Positions 1-10,278 of a DNA stretch of 64,000 nt are shown here, piece after piece. A program made the position numbers and the translations under genes. The notes beneath the pieces are model-generated. The model did not search any database, had not been told where the DNA came from, and saw only the letters and a list, made by a program, of their open reading frames with translations. This stretch comes from Symbiodinium natans (Eukaryota > Sar > Dinophyceae > Suessiales > Symbiodiniaceae). The first letter of the stretch is position 1; each line of letters opens with the position of its first letter. Location of the stretch: contig CAJNDS010000398.1 in assembly GCA_905221605.1 (NCBI GenBank), forward strand, positions 1 through 64,000. The letters run 5' to 3'.

Positions 1-1109
1 CCAAGAGCGCTTCTTCGGTACACGGGGATGGTTCGAAGTCCTGAAGGCGCAGAAAAAGCAGAGAACAATGTCAATCTGTCAAGAAGCAGAGATGCAGCCG
101 GAGAGCAGCTGTTACGACACCCGGCAGTGTCTGCGCAAGTTTTCCAAAAAACCATCCCTCGGGAAGAGCTCGGCAAAGAGACGCATCCAGGTGTGCTGCA
201 CGTACATCCTCCCACTTGGCCTTTAGCACGCAGGAGAGGAGGGAATCTCTTGAGGGCGCCGCACCAGCCCGTTACCATGACCGTGAAACGCACAGGTGTC
301 ACATACTATGTCACTATACTGCGGCACATCACATCTGAGAACGAAACTAAGTCCACTGCCTTGACCATCTGCAAGAGGTGCGTTTGCATCTCCACCGTCG
401 CAGCATGCGTCTGAACTGTCCTGGATGATGCACACAGTGGAGATAGCACGAGAAGGAGAAGGTGCTAGACTCACAAGAATGCGCACATTTAGACATGAAA
501 AGTTGCCTGCAAGCCAGTTCTACCAAAAGCAATAGGTTCCTACGACTCAAGCAAACGTATATATAACTGACTAGCAGCAAGCGCCCGCCTTGACCTCGAC
601 CTTGCTTGCCGAGCTGCCTAATCCACTTCCAACAGGCACCAACGTCAGCAGGACATAAAGCCAAGGCCGCGACGTGAAGCTTCGGGCGGCACTCCTCCCA
701 TAACCCGACCGTTGCTTCGCACAAAGGCGGCAGGTTGCTGGGCACGTTGCCAGCCGCTTCGACCGCCACGCCTGGCCACTGTTCAAGCAGGCACATCCTA
801 AGAACGAATGAGAACGCCAGCCTTGTCTTGGTGTGCTTGGAGACGCGTGTCCCAGCCATGAAGCTACGTAGCAACGAGCAAAGAAACCAGAAAGCACGCA
901 ACCGAAAGCTGCAGGCAACAACCCATGCTCATTGTGCACGGCGCGCAACTGGCTTCAATGCTGCTGCTAGGCACACACAGGCAGACCACGTGGCAATGGC
1001 ACACAGCTTTTGTCATTTCGCATGGCATCTCACAGCTACACCAGGTGCCGGCAAGGACTCTGTCGTGTCCGACGGAGCGAGACATCCAGCGCCAATGTGC
1101 TGAGCGCGG
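1..1109. other. Intergenic, nothing recognised
   Basis: Mixed-composition DNA downstream of the large minus-strand gene. Short open frames occur on both strands but none shows a family motif or repeat. A transposon end could lie here, but I could not pair any stretch with sequence beyond 6572 as a terminal inverted repeat. Confidence 0.5.
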
Positions 1110-4100
1110 TCACTTCAACTCAGGATACACTTTCCGTGGCTTCCGAACCTTTTTCGGAGCTGGTTTGGGCTGAGCTTTGCCCATGGCCTGCCTCGCGCGG
1201 GCGCCGGGAGGGCGGCCACGAGGCTTGCTGATACGCACATTCTCCAAGCTGAGATCGGCCTGACGGTGCGAGAACGTCAGCCCACGACAAAGCAGGATGT
1301 GCTCGCAGCCGCCCCACAGAGCATAAGGCAAACACGTGCAAGCTAGCCGCGCAGGCTCAACGGTCACGTAAGCGATATTGTCAAAGAGCTTCTTGCACGG
1401 ACCATATTGAAACTCCCACTCCGACGCTGCCCCTGCACAGCGCAGGACACCAGCCTCTTGCAAAAAATGCTTCACCTGGTGAGGCGAGCAGACTAGAAGC
1501 TGCACACCAAGCTGCGCCATGTCCTCAGCGAGTACGGGAGCATAACAAGACATACGAACTGCGACAACGGACAGAGCATCCGTTTCAATGTCGTAAATAT
1601 GGAAGGAAGGGCTGAGCTCAGAGTGGCTACGAAACAGCTCCGTCGCGGCAGAACGGTGAACGGCACTGAGAGTCTGCACACCGTGCAGATGTGTGGGATC
1701 AACATCCACGCTTTGCAAGTGCAGCGCAGTGTCGGAGGCCCAATCAAAGGAGTCTAACCAGTGGTCAGCATACAGGTTTTGCATGACTCCAAGGACTTCA
1801 CCCAACGGTGCACGCCCACCCACGGACTCGAGTTTCGACTGCCATGCACTGTGAATGGCTTCTGCAGGGTTACTGCCGCAGCCAGTGCCCGAAACAATGC
1901 CCCGACATCCGACCCACCAACCTGCAAACCGATGATGTGGCAAGTATTCGTGCTCGTGGCGCAAGAGAGCCTGTGGCATTGCAGCGGTGTACGTGTTGTC
2001 CAAGTACGCAGCCACAGTGCATTCGCCCATGGATGTGAGGCGGGCTAGCAGTCCTCGCCAGCAGGCGTCAAAGATGGAGGCGCGAGGTAGAAGCCGCAGG
2101 GATCCTAAAACGGCTTGCAGCCACCCAAGATGAGCCTTCTGAAATCTGCCTGCTACCAACGCAGTGTGCGACAAACGACTGTCGAGCTCAAGGTGCTTCT
2201 GCCTAAAGTGATAATAGTCATCACACGGGCGACTGCAAGGGAAACAGGCTTTACGCGCAGACTCTAAGCCTGGCGCAAAATCTTTGTGGACTTGCACCAC
2301 ATGGTCCCGCAGTGGCACGCAATGCGTTGCATGCGTATCCCAGACAGTACACAGAAGGTTGAAGAAGGATGAGATGACTTCATGCGACTCGGAGCCCACA
2401 ATAGCCTGCAGGAGAGGAAAGGGTCGTGACGCGCAGGCCTTGCCCTGTTTGCGACCTTCTCCCAACCGGGTGTTCCGCAGGCCTGTCTTGGTGAGCAAAC
2501 TTGCAGTTGCAATGCCTCGACCACGCTCCAGAACTTTCATTTTGACATCCACAACCAAGCACACCTCGGAACCGCACCACCGCTTCATGACTTGCAACAA
2601 GCCTTGGCAAGCAAACGGCACAAATATCTCCAGCGGGTCCAAGCGAATGTGATCTGCGAACGTATACAAGTCCGTCACGGCTTCAGGCACCCGGTTCCAT
2701 TGTGAGAGCCTACAGCCAAGAGTTGCAGCGCGGTTTCGGTCGATGGGCTCTGGCTTCGCACTGTCTGCGTCCCGCTTCTGCTTTGCACGTTGCAACCAAT
2801 TCGTCAGCTGACGTTTATCAGGCAGCCGACCTCCTCGGCACTCGTCCTGCAACTTGCGCAGCAGAAGCTTGGGACAGCCGCCACCGGCGCGCAAGAAAGT
2901 TTGAGCAACACTGTCTTGCTCGGGGGTGAAAATCTTTCCGCTTCGAGCGCACCCGTCGTGGGTACTGTGATCTCCCACGGCCGTCAGTAACAGGGTCCCC
3001 GCTTTGTACCCGGCAGGCTGGCGGAAGTACGTGGCATGAACTTTGTAAGGACAAGCAGCCCCTTCCAAGCAATGCACCTGGAAGGTGTACTTGGTATCAT
3101 CAAAGTGTGAATAATGTACCCTGTGCCGAAAGCTTCTGCAGGCGGCGTGCCCAGAAAGATATCGTGCCACATCACCCTGGCGACGAACAGGCACAGTGAT
3201 TTCGTGGGGAGGCAGTGAGGACAAGGCACCTGGCTTGCACTCAGTTGGAGGCCGCGCCTGGGCCAAGGCACCTGGGTCGCGCTTGGCGGGAGTCAGCTTG
3301 GACGAGGCATCTGGGTCACGCGCAGCGTCCGATTGAACAGAAGCTGGCGCTGTGGGGGCATCAGGCGCGGTCGGCGCAGTCGCGGACGTAGCACTCCCGC
3401 GGAAGTTCCACCGCGCGGCACGCGCTGCAACGGCAGCCTGTTGTGGGACTTCGCTCGGATCGACTGGGAACAAAGTCCAGTTCTCAAGTGGAATGCGATG
3501 GCGTACAAGCCACGTGCGTGCAGTGTCGTGGAGACACGACAAGTGGTGCTTTCGCAGAGAGCAAACGAGGGGATCGCTCCGAAGGTCACCGATCAAAATA
3601 CCCAGGTTCAAATCAAAACAGAGCTGCCAAAACTGCTGTAGCAAGTCCAGCGCAGCAGGGGACCGCTGGCGAATCTCGCACTTCAACCACAAGTCGCAAC
3701 GACAGCAAGCCTCCACTGTAACAGAGCGGGTGGAGCAACCACGCAAAATGCGGAGAAAGAGCGCCTGCTCGTCCGTCAACTGGTCAGCATCAGAGAAGAA
3801 CCACGTCCTCTCTTCAACGTTGACAGCCAAAATTGATTGGCCCCGGAGGTAGCGCCTGTGCATAAAATGCACGCTTGCCACAAACGCATCATCGGAAATG
3901 TTGAGGTCGTACTGGGACGGCACCGTATTGTCTAGAACATGCGGCCACAACTGCTCCAAGACATGATTGGTCAGCAAGGACGTGCCTAGCCAGTACAAGC
4001 TCTTGGGCAAAGCACTTCGAAACGCATCTCGGCCGCGGCGGCGGGCAAACATGAAAACCATTTCGCTGAGAGAAGCCACGGTGGATTCTTGGGCATCGGA

Positions 4101-6572
4101 GATCCGGAACGCAATCTCCTCCGCAGCAGGGATTCGCGGGCCGAAACGGGTCAGCACAAGCTCAAACAAGCGCGAAATGATTGGAGCAGCAATCTGCTCA
4201 AAGAAGCCATGGTGATCTTGTTGGCTGGGGTTTTCGTACGCCCCAAAGGAAAACAAGAACCGCTGGGCAAGCCCGGTGGGACGGGTGGCTGCTGCCTGAG
4301 CAAAGAAATGGCTGAAATGATGCTCCTGCTGAAGGAACAGGAAGTGAACGTTGGTGTGTTTGATGTGCAACTCCAGCTCGGTCGGCACGGGCCCCTTCGG
4401 ATCTCCTCTCCGTTTCTTGCCAAGATATTTTTGCCGCTCCAGCTTATTGGTGTGAGAGAATTCGCCACCGTGCGCAGCATCGAAGAAGTGAGTAAGGTCC
4501 ACAAACTTGCTCACATCTGTCTCGCCTCCGGAAGCAAACTTGGGACACAAACAACGGCCTGCTTCGTCCGCATGGACTGTCAGGTACCCCTCACACTGAC
4601 GAAGCTTGTCAATTGCAGCGGCAGTCGTACCACTTTGCTGATAATGAAACCGATCGACAGCCGTGCCCACGCACAAATGCGGATGGCGTTCCAGAACCGA
4701 ATCCAAAAGGGAAACGATGGGTTTCACTGCAGGTGACTTGCCATCCCCTATGTTCCCGGTTCCTGAAAACCAATAACGGCTTCGGGACTCAGGAAACTTT
4801 CCCAAATTCACGCAGAGGCGATGATGGAATAAGGAGTTCACCAGGCCATGCACGGTATCAATGTAGAAGATAGCAGGCATGCCGGAGGCGATCGCCGTTG
4901 CCTCAAGCAGCACAGCCAAGGGATACAGCATGCTGTCGTGATAGCTGAACCGACACTCAAGAGCCGACGCGGCGTTGATGGCCTCGGATTGCAAGATTTC
5001 TATGGCAGCACGAAGGTGATGCGGCAAATCCTTGAGCTGCACACTATCGGGCACCAAAAACAACGGCAAGGACTGCAGGAACTGCACGCAGGCCACATTC
5101 TTCCGCTGAGCATACAGTGATAGCAAGGTGGCAGCGTCATCTGCAAGGGATCGCTGCGTGGAGGCTGAAGAAAGAGGCATGGTTGGCGAGGCGGGCCGGC
5201 GTGCAAACAACAGCACTGTGCTACACGCGTACACCGACTCGGGCCAAGCAGAAGACAGCGACACCCAGTCGTCATTGAAGGTGACAATCGAGTCATTGCG
5301 CCGAACATGCGCCATGAAATGCTGCCCATGGCGCGTCACAGCCCCTACCAAGTCCAGAGTCGTTCCGGATAGCACGATGCTATCGAAACGACTGAGAACC
5401 ACCGCCGGCTCGCCGTCCTGGCGCTTGATGTCCAAGAGAAACCACTCCGGCAACGTCGCAAGCCGACGACGCACGGCACGTGTCAGAAGCTGAGTGCACA
5501 CGCATTGCGGCGGCGAGTGGCCTTCTGGGAGAATGATTTCCTCTTGGTCGAAGTAGCTTCCCAGCAAGCCCTCCAAAGACACCTCCGAGCAACAGGACAC
5601 GGAAACCGGCAACATAATTTCGGCGAGAAGGTTATGACGCTCTGCTGGCGGGGGACACCCAGCGGAACATGCGTACGCAACTTCTTCCATGATTTTGAAA
5701 CGGAAAAAATGCCCGAAGTCAAGGTCAGGATGCGAGATGTGCGCAGACATGGCCACCAGCAAAGAACGCAGGATTTCACCTGCATCCTGATACTCTGCGA
5801 AGTCTCGCCCGATGGCACGGATCCACGCCCCCCACGATGAGAGAAGCACAGGCTGCGTGGCAGAACGTACGCTCAATGCAGTGGTACATAACAAACAAAC
5901 AGGACAAGCATCGCTGCGGCACAAAGTTGTCATAGATGACAAGGTGTCTGTAACAGACGGCACTGCCAGTAGCATCTGCAACGCAGATCCCAGATAGCAA
6001 GTTGCCAGAGAAGGGTTAGCAAAGCCAACGTGTGCATTGGGGGAGGGAATCGGGCGGCCAGTGTTGCCGAACAGCGCATGCATGAGGCGGTTCCGGTCTT
6101 TCCGGGTCAGACCGCAGCACATGCGCACGGCTTTGAGAAGCACTTCACGAAATGAGCATGCGACCGTGTCAGACACAGCACAACAGTCATCCGGAGGCAG
6201 GGGAAGGCGCTCACAGGGCGGCGCTGCAGTCCGAGTGCTCCGGACACGTCGCGGTTGCGCGCAACGGACTTTGATTCTGCTATCAAGATCCAAGACCACG
6301 ACGTGAGCTGCGATCTTAAGGTCATCTGCCATGGCCGCCCGAAAGGATTTAGCTTCCACCGCACCACCGCCATGCACAGGAAGCATGGTCCATGGGCCCA
6401 CTTGTTTCACAAAGCTGGTTGCGAGAAAAACATCGCCACGGCGAACGCGAGAGCGAACACTCCACGACGTGGGGGAAGCCCACAGGACGGTGTCAACCTC
6501 CGCCACCACGAATCCCGGGGCCACACGCTGGTGGTCGGGACCCAAACGCAAGGGGCGGCCAAGGAGGGACAT
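1110..6572 (-). CDS. USP-like protease / P-loop ATPase / MULE transposase / SWIM fusion protein
   Basis: An uninterrupted 1820-codon frame. I start at the ATG whose complement is 6570-6572; the frame is open 4 codons further. Domains in order, seen as motifs: a C19 ubiquitin-specific-protease-like core at about 180-460, with Cys box NPSLATCYLGSALQML (Cys192), His box HGQHFMAH (His418) and Asp434/435 in FNDDWV; a P-loop domain at about 540-1000, with GNIGDGKS (606-613), a DE pair at 669-670, an FDAAHGG segment and a QQEHHFS...RFLFSF segment, resembling DUF3987 helicase-like ATPases; a Thr/Ala/Pro linker; a WRKY-GCM1/FAR1-like zinc motif (Cys1168, Cys1174, His1202, His1205); a MULE-like DDE core (Asp1342, Asp1431, Glu1571 in SNPAEAIHSAW); a SWIM finger (Cys1745, Cys1747, Cys1756, His1758); and an AT-hook RGRP at 1785. 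Inferred role: transposase of a large Mutator-like element whose protease may act on ubiquitin-like targets. It could instead be a domesticated gene. Terminal repeats were not found. The ATPase call is the least certain. Confidence 0.75.
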   Translation of the reverse strand: MSLLGRPLRLGPDHQRVAPGFVVAEVDTVLWASPTSWSVRSRVRRGDVFLATSFVKQVGPWTMLPVHGGGAVEAKSFRAAMADDLKIAAHVVVLDLDSRIKVRCAQPRRVRSTRTAAPPCERLPLPPDDCCAVSDTVACSFREVLLKAVRMCCGLTRKDRNRLMHALFGNTGRPIPSPNAHVGFANPSLATCYLGSALQMLLAVPSVTDTLSSMTTLCRSDACPVCLLCTTALSVRSATQPVLLSSWGAWIRAIGRDFAEYQDAGEILRSLLVAMSAHISHPDLDFGHFFRFKIMEEVAYACSAGCPPPAERHNLLAEIMLPVSVSCCSEVSLEGLLGSYFDQEEIILPEGHSPPQCVCTQLLTRAVRRRLATLPEWFLLDIKRQDGEPAVVLSRFDSIVLSGTTLDLVGAVTRHGQHFMAHVRRNDSIVTFNDDWVSLSSAWPESVYACSTVLLFARRPASPTMPLSSASTQRSLADDAATLLSLYAQRKNVACVQFLQSLPLFLVPDSVQLKDLPHHLRAAIEILQSEAINAASALECRFSYHDSMLYPLAVLLEATAIASGMPAIFYIDTVHGLVNSLFHHRLCVNLGKFPESRSRYWFSGTGNIGDGKSPAVKPIVSLLDSVLERHPHLCVGTAVDRFHYQQSGTTAAAIDKLRQCEGYLTVHADEAGRCLCPKFASGGETDVSKFVDLTHFFDAAHGGEFSHTNKLERQKYLGKKRRGDPKGPVPTELELHIKHTNVHFLFLQQEHHFSHFFAQAAATRPTGLAQRFLFSFGAYENPSQQDHHGFFEQIAAPIISRLFELVLTRFGPRIPAAEEIAFRISDAQESTVASLSEMVFMFARRRGRDAFRSALPKSLYWLGTSLLTNHVLEQLWPHVLDNTVPSQYDLNISDDAFVASVHFMHRRYLRGQSILAVNVEERTWFFSDADQLTDEQALFLRILRGCSTRSVTVEACCRCDLWLKCEIRQRSPAALDLLQQFWQLCFDLNLGILIGDLRSDPLVCSLRKHHLSCLHDTARTWLVRHRIPLENWTLFPVDPSEVPQQAAVAARAARWNFRGSATSATAPTAPDAPTAPASVQSDAARDPDASSKLTPAKRDPGALAQARPPTECKPGALSSLPPHEITVPVRRQGDVARYLSGHAACRSFRHRVHYSHFDDTKYTFQVHCLEGAACPYKVHATYFRQPAGYKAGTLLLTAVGDHSTHDGCARSGKIFTPEQDSVAQTFLRAGGGCPKLLLRKLQDECRGGRLPDKRQLTNWLQRAKQKRDADSAKPEPIDRNRAATLGCRLSQWNRVPEAVTDLYTFADHIRLDPLEIFVPFACQGLLQVMKRWCGSEVCLVVDVKMKVLERGRGIATASLLTKTGLRNTRLGEGRKQGKACASRPFPLLQAIVGSESHEVISSFFNLLCTVWDTHATHCVPLRDHVVQVHKDFAPGLESARKACFPCSRPCDDYYHFRQKHLELDSRLSHTALVAGRFQKAHLGWLQAVLGSLRLLPRASIFDACWRGLLARLTSMGECTVAAYLDNTYTAAMPQALLRHEHEYLPHHRFAGWWVGCRGIVSGTGCGSNPAEAIHSAWQSKLESVGGRAPLGEVLGVMQNLYADHWLDSFDWASDTALHLQSVDVDPTHLHGVQTLSAVHRSAATELFRSHSELSPSFHIYDIETDALSVVAVRMSCYAPVLAEDMAQLGVQLLVCSPHQVKHFLQEAGVLRCAGAASEWEFQYGPCKKLFDNIAYVTVEPARLACTCLPYALWGGCEHILLCRGLTFSHRQADLSLENVRISKPRGRPPGARARQAMGKAQPKPAPKKVRKPRKVYPELK

Positions 6573-8460
6573 AGCACAGACCAATAGTTACGTTGAGGAC
6601 AATCACAACTCGCAACTTGCACCAAAGGCTGCAAAAGCGACACAAACATGCTCCCGATGTTGCAGGTCACGCTCACTGTCCGACACCGCCTCAAAACGAT
6701 GGCTCGGGCAGGTTTTTTGACTCCACGCAGCATTCCAAAAAAAACACAGCCCAAGGTCGGCTGGAGCACCTCGTCAGGTTGACTTCTGCGTTCGCTGCAA
6801 GCGTATGAAGATCCCTTGCAGCCCTCAACGAAACCCAGCCTCCTCAGCTTTGAGTTCTTGACCGTCTCGCGCCTGAGCCGAAGCGCGCACGCTGCTTAAA
6901 CGAAACTGCAAGAGTCTGAAAACTAGACACGGCGATGCTGCATCACACTTGCTTGTAGAATTTATAGAGCAGCTGCGAGTCATGTGTCTTCCAAGCTGTC
7001 GAGCATGTCCTGGGGTTCTGCAAAAGCATATACAGGATTGAGTCAAGAAGTGTGCAGAATATGGCAGAACACAAGTTGAGGCCCAGACTTAACACGTAGT
7101 CTGCCTGCCAGGCTCAGATCAGGCCAGCCCAGAATCGAAGCAGCTGGAAAGAAGCGCTGAAGGCAAGCAATCCGAAGCAGCTTTTCTTCTCAAACGCTGA
7201 AGCTGCAACAGCACGCTTGCTGAACGATTGCTCACTGAACGATTCTGGGAACAGCGGCAGCAACAATCACAAACATTCACAGGGCCGTACGGACCGCGCT
7301 TAGACTGTAAACTAGATGCACCCCAGTTCCCAGAAGAGAAAGCCCTCCAAGTTTTCGGAAGCACAGACACGTGCAGTTAGCCGGATCAATGCCAAAGTCA
7401 ACGCATGAACGAAGTCGCGCTGTGCCAGGACCTGCGCACATGAAACTTCTTGGCGCCGTTGAACCCAAGACGAAGCTCAAGCGCGCGCCTCATGCTGCAG
7501 CCGCAGGAGGCCCTCGAGGGGCACCGGGCCCAACAGCGGCTCGCGAAGAGACAACTGCACGCACCGCGGACACGGATGGAGGGAAAGAACCCGCACAAGT
7601 GGCGAGGTCGGTGCGCCCATAGAGGGGAAGAGAAATTCGGCCTTGGTTGGTGCGCTAGAAAAACGCAGCTGCACAAATGGAGCAAGGAACGTAAGGCAAA
7701 TACAGGCATGAAGCAATGCGGCGAACCAGTTCGCCATGCTGCCCACCACGAAAAGAGGGCAGGACAACAAGGTGTCGAAGAGCGTGTACAGCCTCCTGGG
7801 AGCGCACCAGCGCGCCTCGCAAACGCAAGACCTGAATTTGCAAATCGCTCGCGAGATGGTGGGCATGTCGAAGAGCTCGCTGACCTGGCAGCACAGTCAA
7901 AACGAAGAATGCTAGCGTGAGGCAGCATGTCTAGACTGTCTGGACACCACAACCTTCGAGATACGAGACGCGTCGTTGCGTGTGCGACATTTGCTCAACG
8001 TCCAGGACAGAGAGCAACATCCTGACCAAAGGGGCAGCATCAGCCCACAAAACAGAACACCAACCGAAATTGAACTCTTCAAGCACCGCAGACACTCCTC
8101 CGCCTGCGCCGATGATTCGACGATGACTTCCAAACCAGGAAACTCACTAGGTCACTATTCACTCTCAGATTCGGACCAGAAATACAAAAAACAGCAGCGG
8201 CATCCGTGCGGATTTTTTTGAGCGCCAGACAAGGTGCGATTGCGCAAACATGACCACGAGAACAATCATGGGCTTACGACAGTGCTCCGACTCCAACCTA
8301 GACCAAGGTATCCCCCCACCAGAATCGAAAACATCCGCTCTGCACAAATTCCGCTCTTGTCTCCACTACGTCAGCACTCGATCGCTCTCACTGCGGTATT
8401 TTCCAGGAAAACTTCAAAGGTTTCAGTGGGTCTTCAGTCTCTCTCGCTGAAACGCTCGAA
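6573..8460. other. Intergenic, no gene supported
   Basis: The 5' flank of the transposase-like gene followed by about 1.3 kb of unique DNA. Overlapping open frames on both strands at 7398-7952 have Arg/Ser/Cys- or Lys/Arg-rich translations without recognisable motifs and look like chance frames in GC-rich DNA. No spliced-leader relic was found upstream of 6572. Confidence 0.4.
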
Positions 8461-8810
8461 GCATGAGGATGGGCCCCGAGGGGGGGGGGCAAAGGGTCAA
8501 AGCCCTTAAGCCCCCCCCTTAAGCCCCCACTTAAGCCCCCCTTAAAGCCCTCCCTTAACCTCCCTTACTCCCCCTTAAGCCCAGGCCCCCCCCCTTACGC
8601 CCCCCCGTTTGCCCCTCCCTTTTGCCTCCCTGAAGCCCCCCTTAAAAGCCCCCCTTCAAGCCCCCCCCTAAAGCCCTCCGCTTAAGCACCCCCCCCCCTA
8701 AAGCCCCCCTTAACGCCCCCCTTAAAGCCCCCCCTAAAGCCAAGCCCCCCCCCTTTCTGCCGTCCTTAAAGTCTCCTTAAAGCCCCCCCTTTACGCCCCC
8801 CAGAGGGCTT
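8461..8810. repeat. C-rich low-complexity array (TTAAGCCCCCC)
   Basis: About 35 imperfect units of the form TTAAGCCCCC, with C-runs of 4 to 9. The same motif recurs at about 12865-12985, 13105-13220 and 13565-13680, so it is a dispersed family in this 6-kb block. It has no coding content. Confidence 0.85.
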
Positions 8811-8889
8811 ACGGCTTCAAGGAGGCTTCGAGGGAGGTTCAAGGGGGGCTTGAAGGGACATGAAGTACGGGTTTAAGGGGGGCTTGGGC

Positions 8890-10100
8890 CTTCTGCACAA
8901 AGGCAGCTGTCAATGAGGCCCAATGCCCACTCGACACTTGCTGGGTCTGTGGTGGAGGGTTTAGGCAGCAGTTTAAAAAGCCCAATACTTGCGGAGTCTT
9001 TTCTGGAGGATTTGGGCAGCGGTTTAAGAGGCATAACACTTGCTGGGCCCCCTGTGGGAGTTTAGGCAGCAGTTTAAAAGGCATAATACTTGCTGGGCCC
9101 TCTCTGGAGGGTCCGGGCAGCAGTTTAAGAGGCGTAATACCTGCCGGGCCTTTTGGGTCTTTTCTGGAGGGCTTGGGCAGCAGCGCAAGAGGCGTAATAC
9201 TTCCTGGCCCTTCTGTGGAGGGTTGTTAGGCAGCATTTTAAGAGGCAAACAAAAGCATTTGAATCCACTCAAACCCATGACGCGAGCAACGTGTTTGCCC
9301 CAACCCCCGGGCTTTTTTTACCCAACACTCCCGCTTTTTAAGCCGGGCAAGTTTGCGTGGAAGCATATGCATCATCTCCAAAACAAAACAAAACAAAACA
9401 TCTGCACAAAGGGTTTAAGCAGCTGTCAATGAGGCCCAATGCCCACCCCACTCGACACTTGCTGGGCCTGGTGGAGGGTTTAGGCAGCAGTTTAAAAAGC
9501 CCAATACTTGCGGAGTCTTTTCTGGAGGATTTGGGCAGCAGTTTAGGAGGCGTAACACTTGCTGGGCCCTCTGTGGCGGTTTAGGCAGCAGTTTAAAGGC
9601 CTAATCCTTGCTGGGCCCTCTCTGGAGGGTCTGGGCAGCAGTTTAAGAGGCGTAATACCTGCTGGGCCTTTTGGGTCTTTTCTGGAGGGTTTGGGCAGCA
9701 GTGTAAGAGGCGAAATACTTCCTGGCCCTTCTGTGGAGGGTTTTTAGGCAGCATTTTAAGAGGCAAACAAAAGCATTTGAATCCACTCAAACCCATGACG
9801 CGAGCAACGTGTTTGCCCCAACCCCCGGGCTTTTTTACCCAACCCTCCCGCTTTTTTAAGCCGGGCAAGTTTGCGTGGAAGCATCTGAATCATCTCCAAA
9901 ACAAAACAAAACATCTGCACAAAGGGTTTAGGCAGCTGTCAATGAGGCATTTTAAGAGGCAAACAAAAACATTTGAATCCACTTCTGACGCGAGCAACGT
10001 GTTTGCCCCAACCCCCGGGCTTTTTACCCAACCCTCCCGCTTTTTTAAGCCGAGCAAGTTTGCGTGGAAGCATATGAATCATCTCCAAAACAAAACAAAA
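8890..10100. repeat. Imperfect tandem modules, two alternating types
   Basis: Type A units of about 55-66 bp carry GGCAGCAGTTTAA followed by GGCGTAATACTTGCTGGGCC and a CTCTGGAGGG segment; they run at 8930-9230 and 9460-9750. Type B units contain CATTTGAATCCACT, ACGCGAGCAACGTGTTTGCC and CGGGCAAGTTTGCGTGGAAG, followed by (CAAAA)n; they occur at about 9235-9420, 9755-9950 and 9950-10100. Both types recur inside the 975-bp tandem repeat downstream. Confidence 0.8.
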
Positions 10101-10277
10101 CCCTAAACCCTAAACCCTAAACCCTAAACCCTAAACCCTAAACCCTAAACCCTAAACCCTAAACCCCTAAACCCTAAACCCTAAACCCCTAAACCCTAAA
10201 CCCTAAACCCTAAACCCTAAACCCTAAACCCTAAACCCTAAACCCTGAACCCTAAACCCTAAACCCTAAACCCTAAA
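10101..10277. repeat. Interstitial telomeric repeat (CCCTAAA)n
   Basis: About 25 near-perfect CCCTAAA units with a few CCCCTAAA variants and one CCCTGAA. This is the plant-type telomere heptamer, also used by dinoflagellates. It lies between a (CAAAA)n tract and CATGGGTTCTCGG. The same two flanks are directly adjacent at 11254 and 12229, so the array looks inserted. It is internal, not a chromosome end, because related repeats continue on both sides. Confidence 0.95.
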
Positions 10278-10278
10278 A

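Noticed and set aside
7398-7952. Overlapping 156- and 184-codon frames on opposite strands
   Set aside because: Neither has motifs and the low-complexity composition suggests chance openness.
8461-8810. CRISPR-like repeat array
   Set aside because: There are no unique spacers of constant length, and the sequence is eukaryotic low-complexity DNA.
10101-10277. Chromosome end
   Set aside because: Related repeats and genes continue on both sides, so the telomere repeat is internal.
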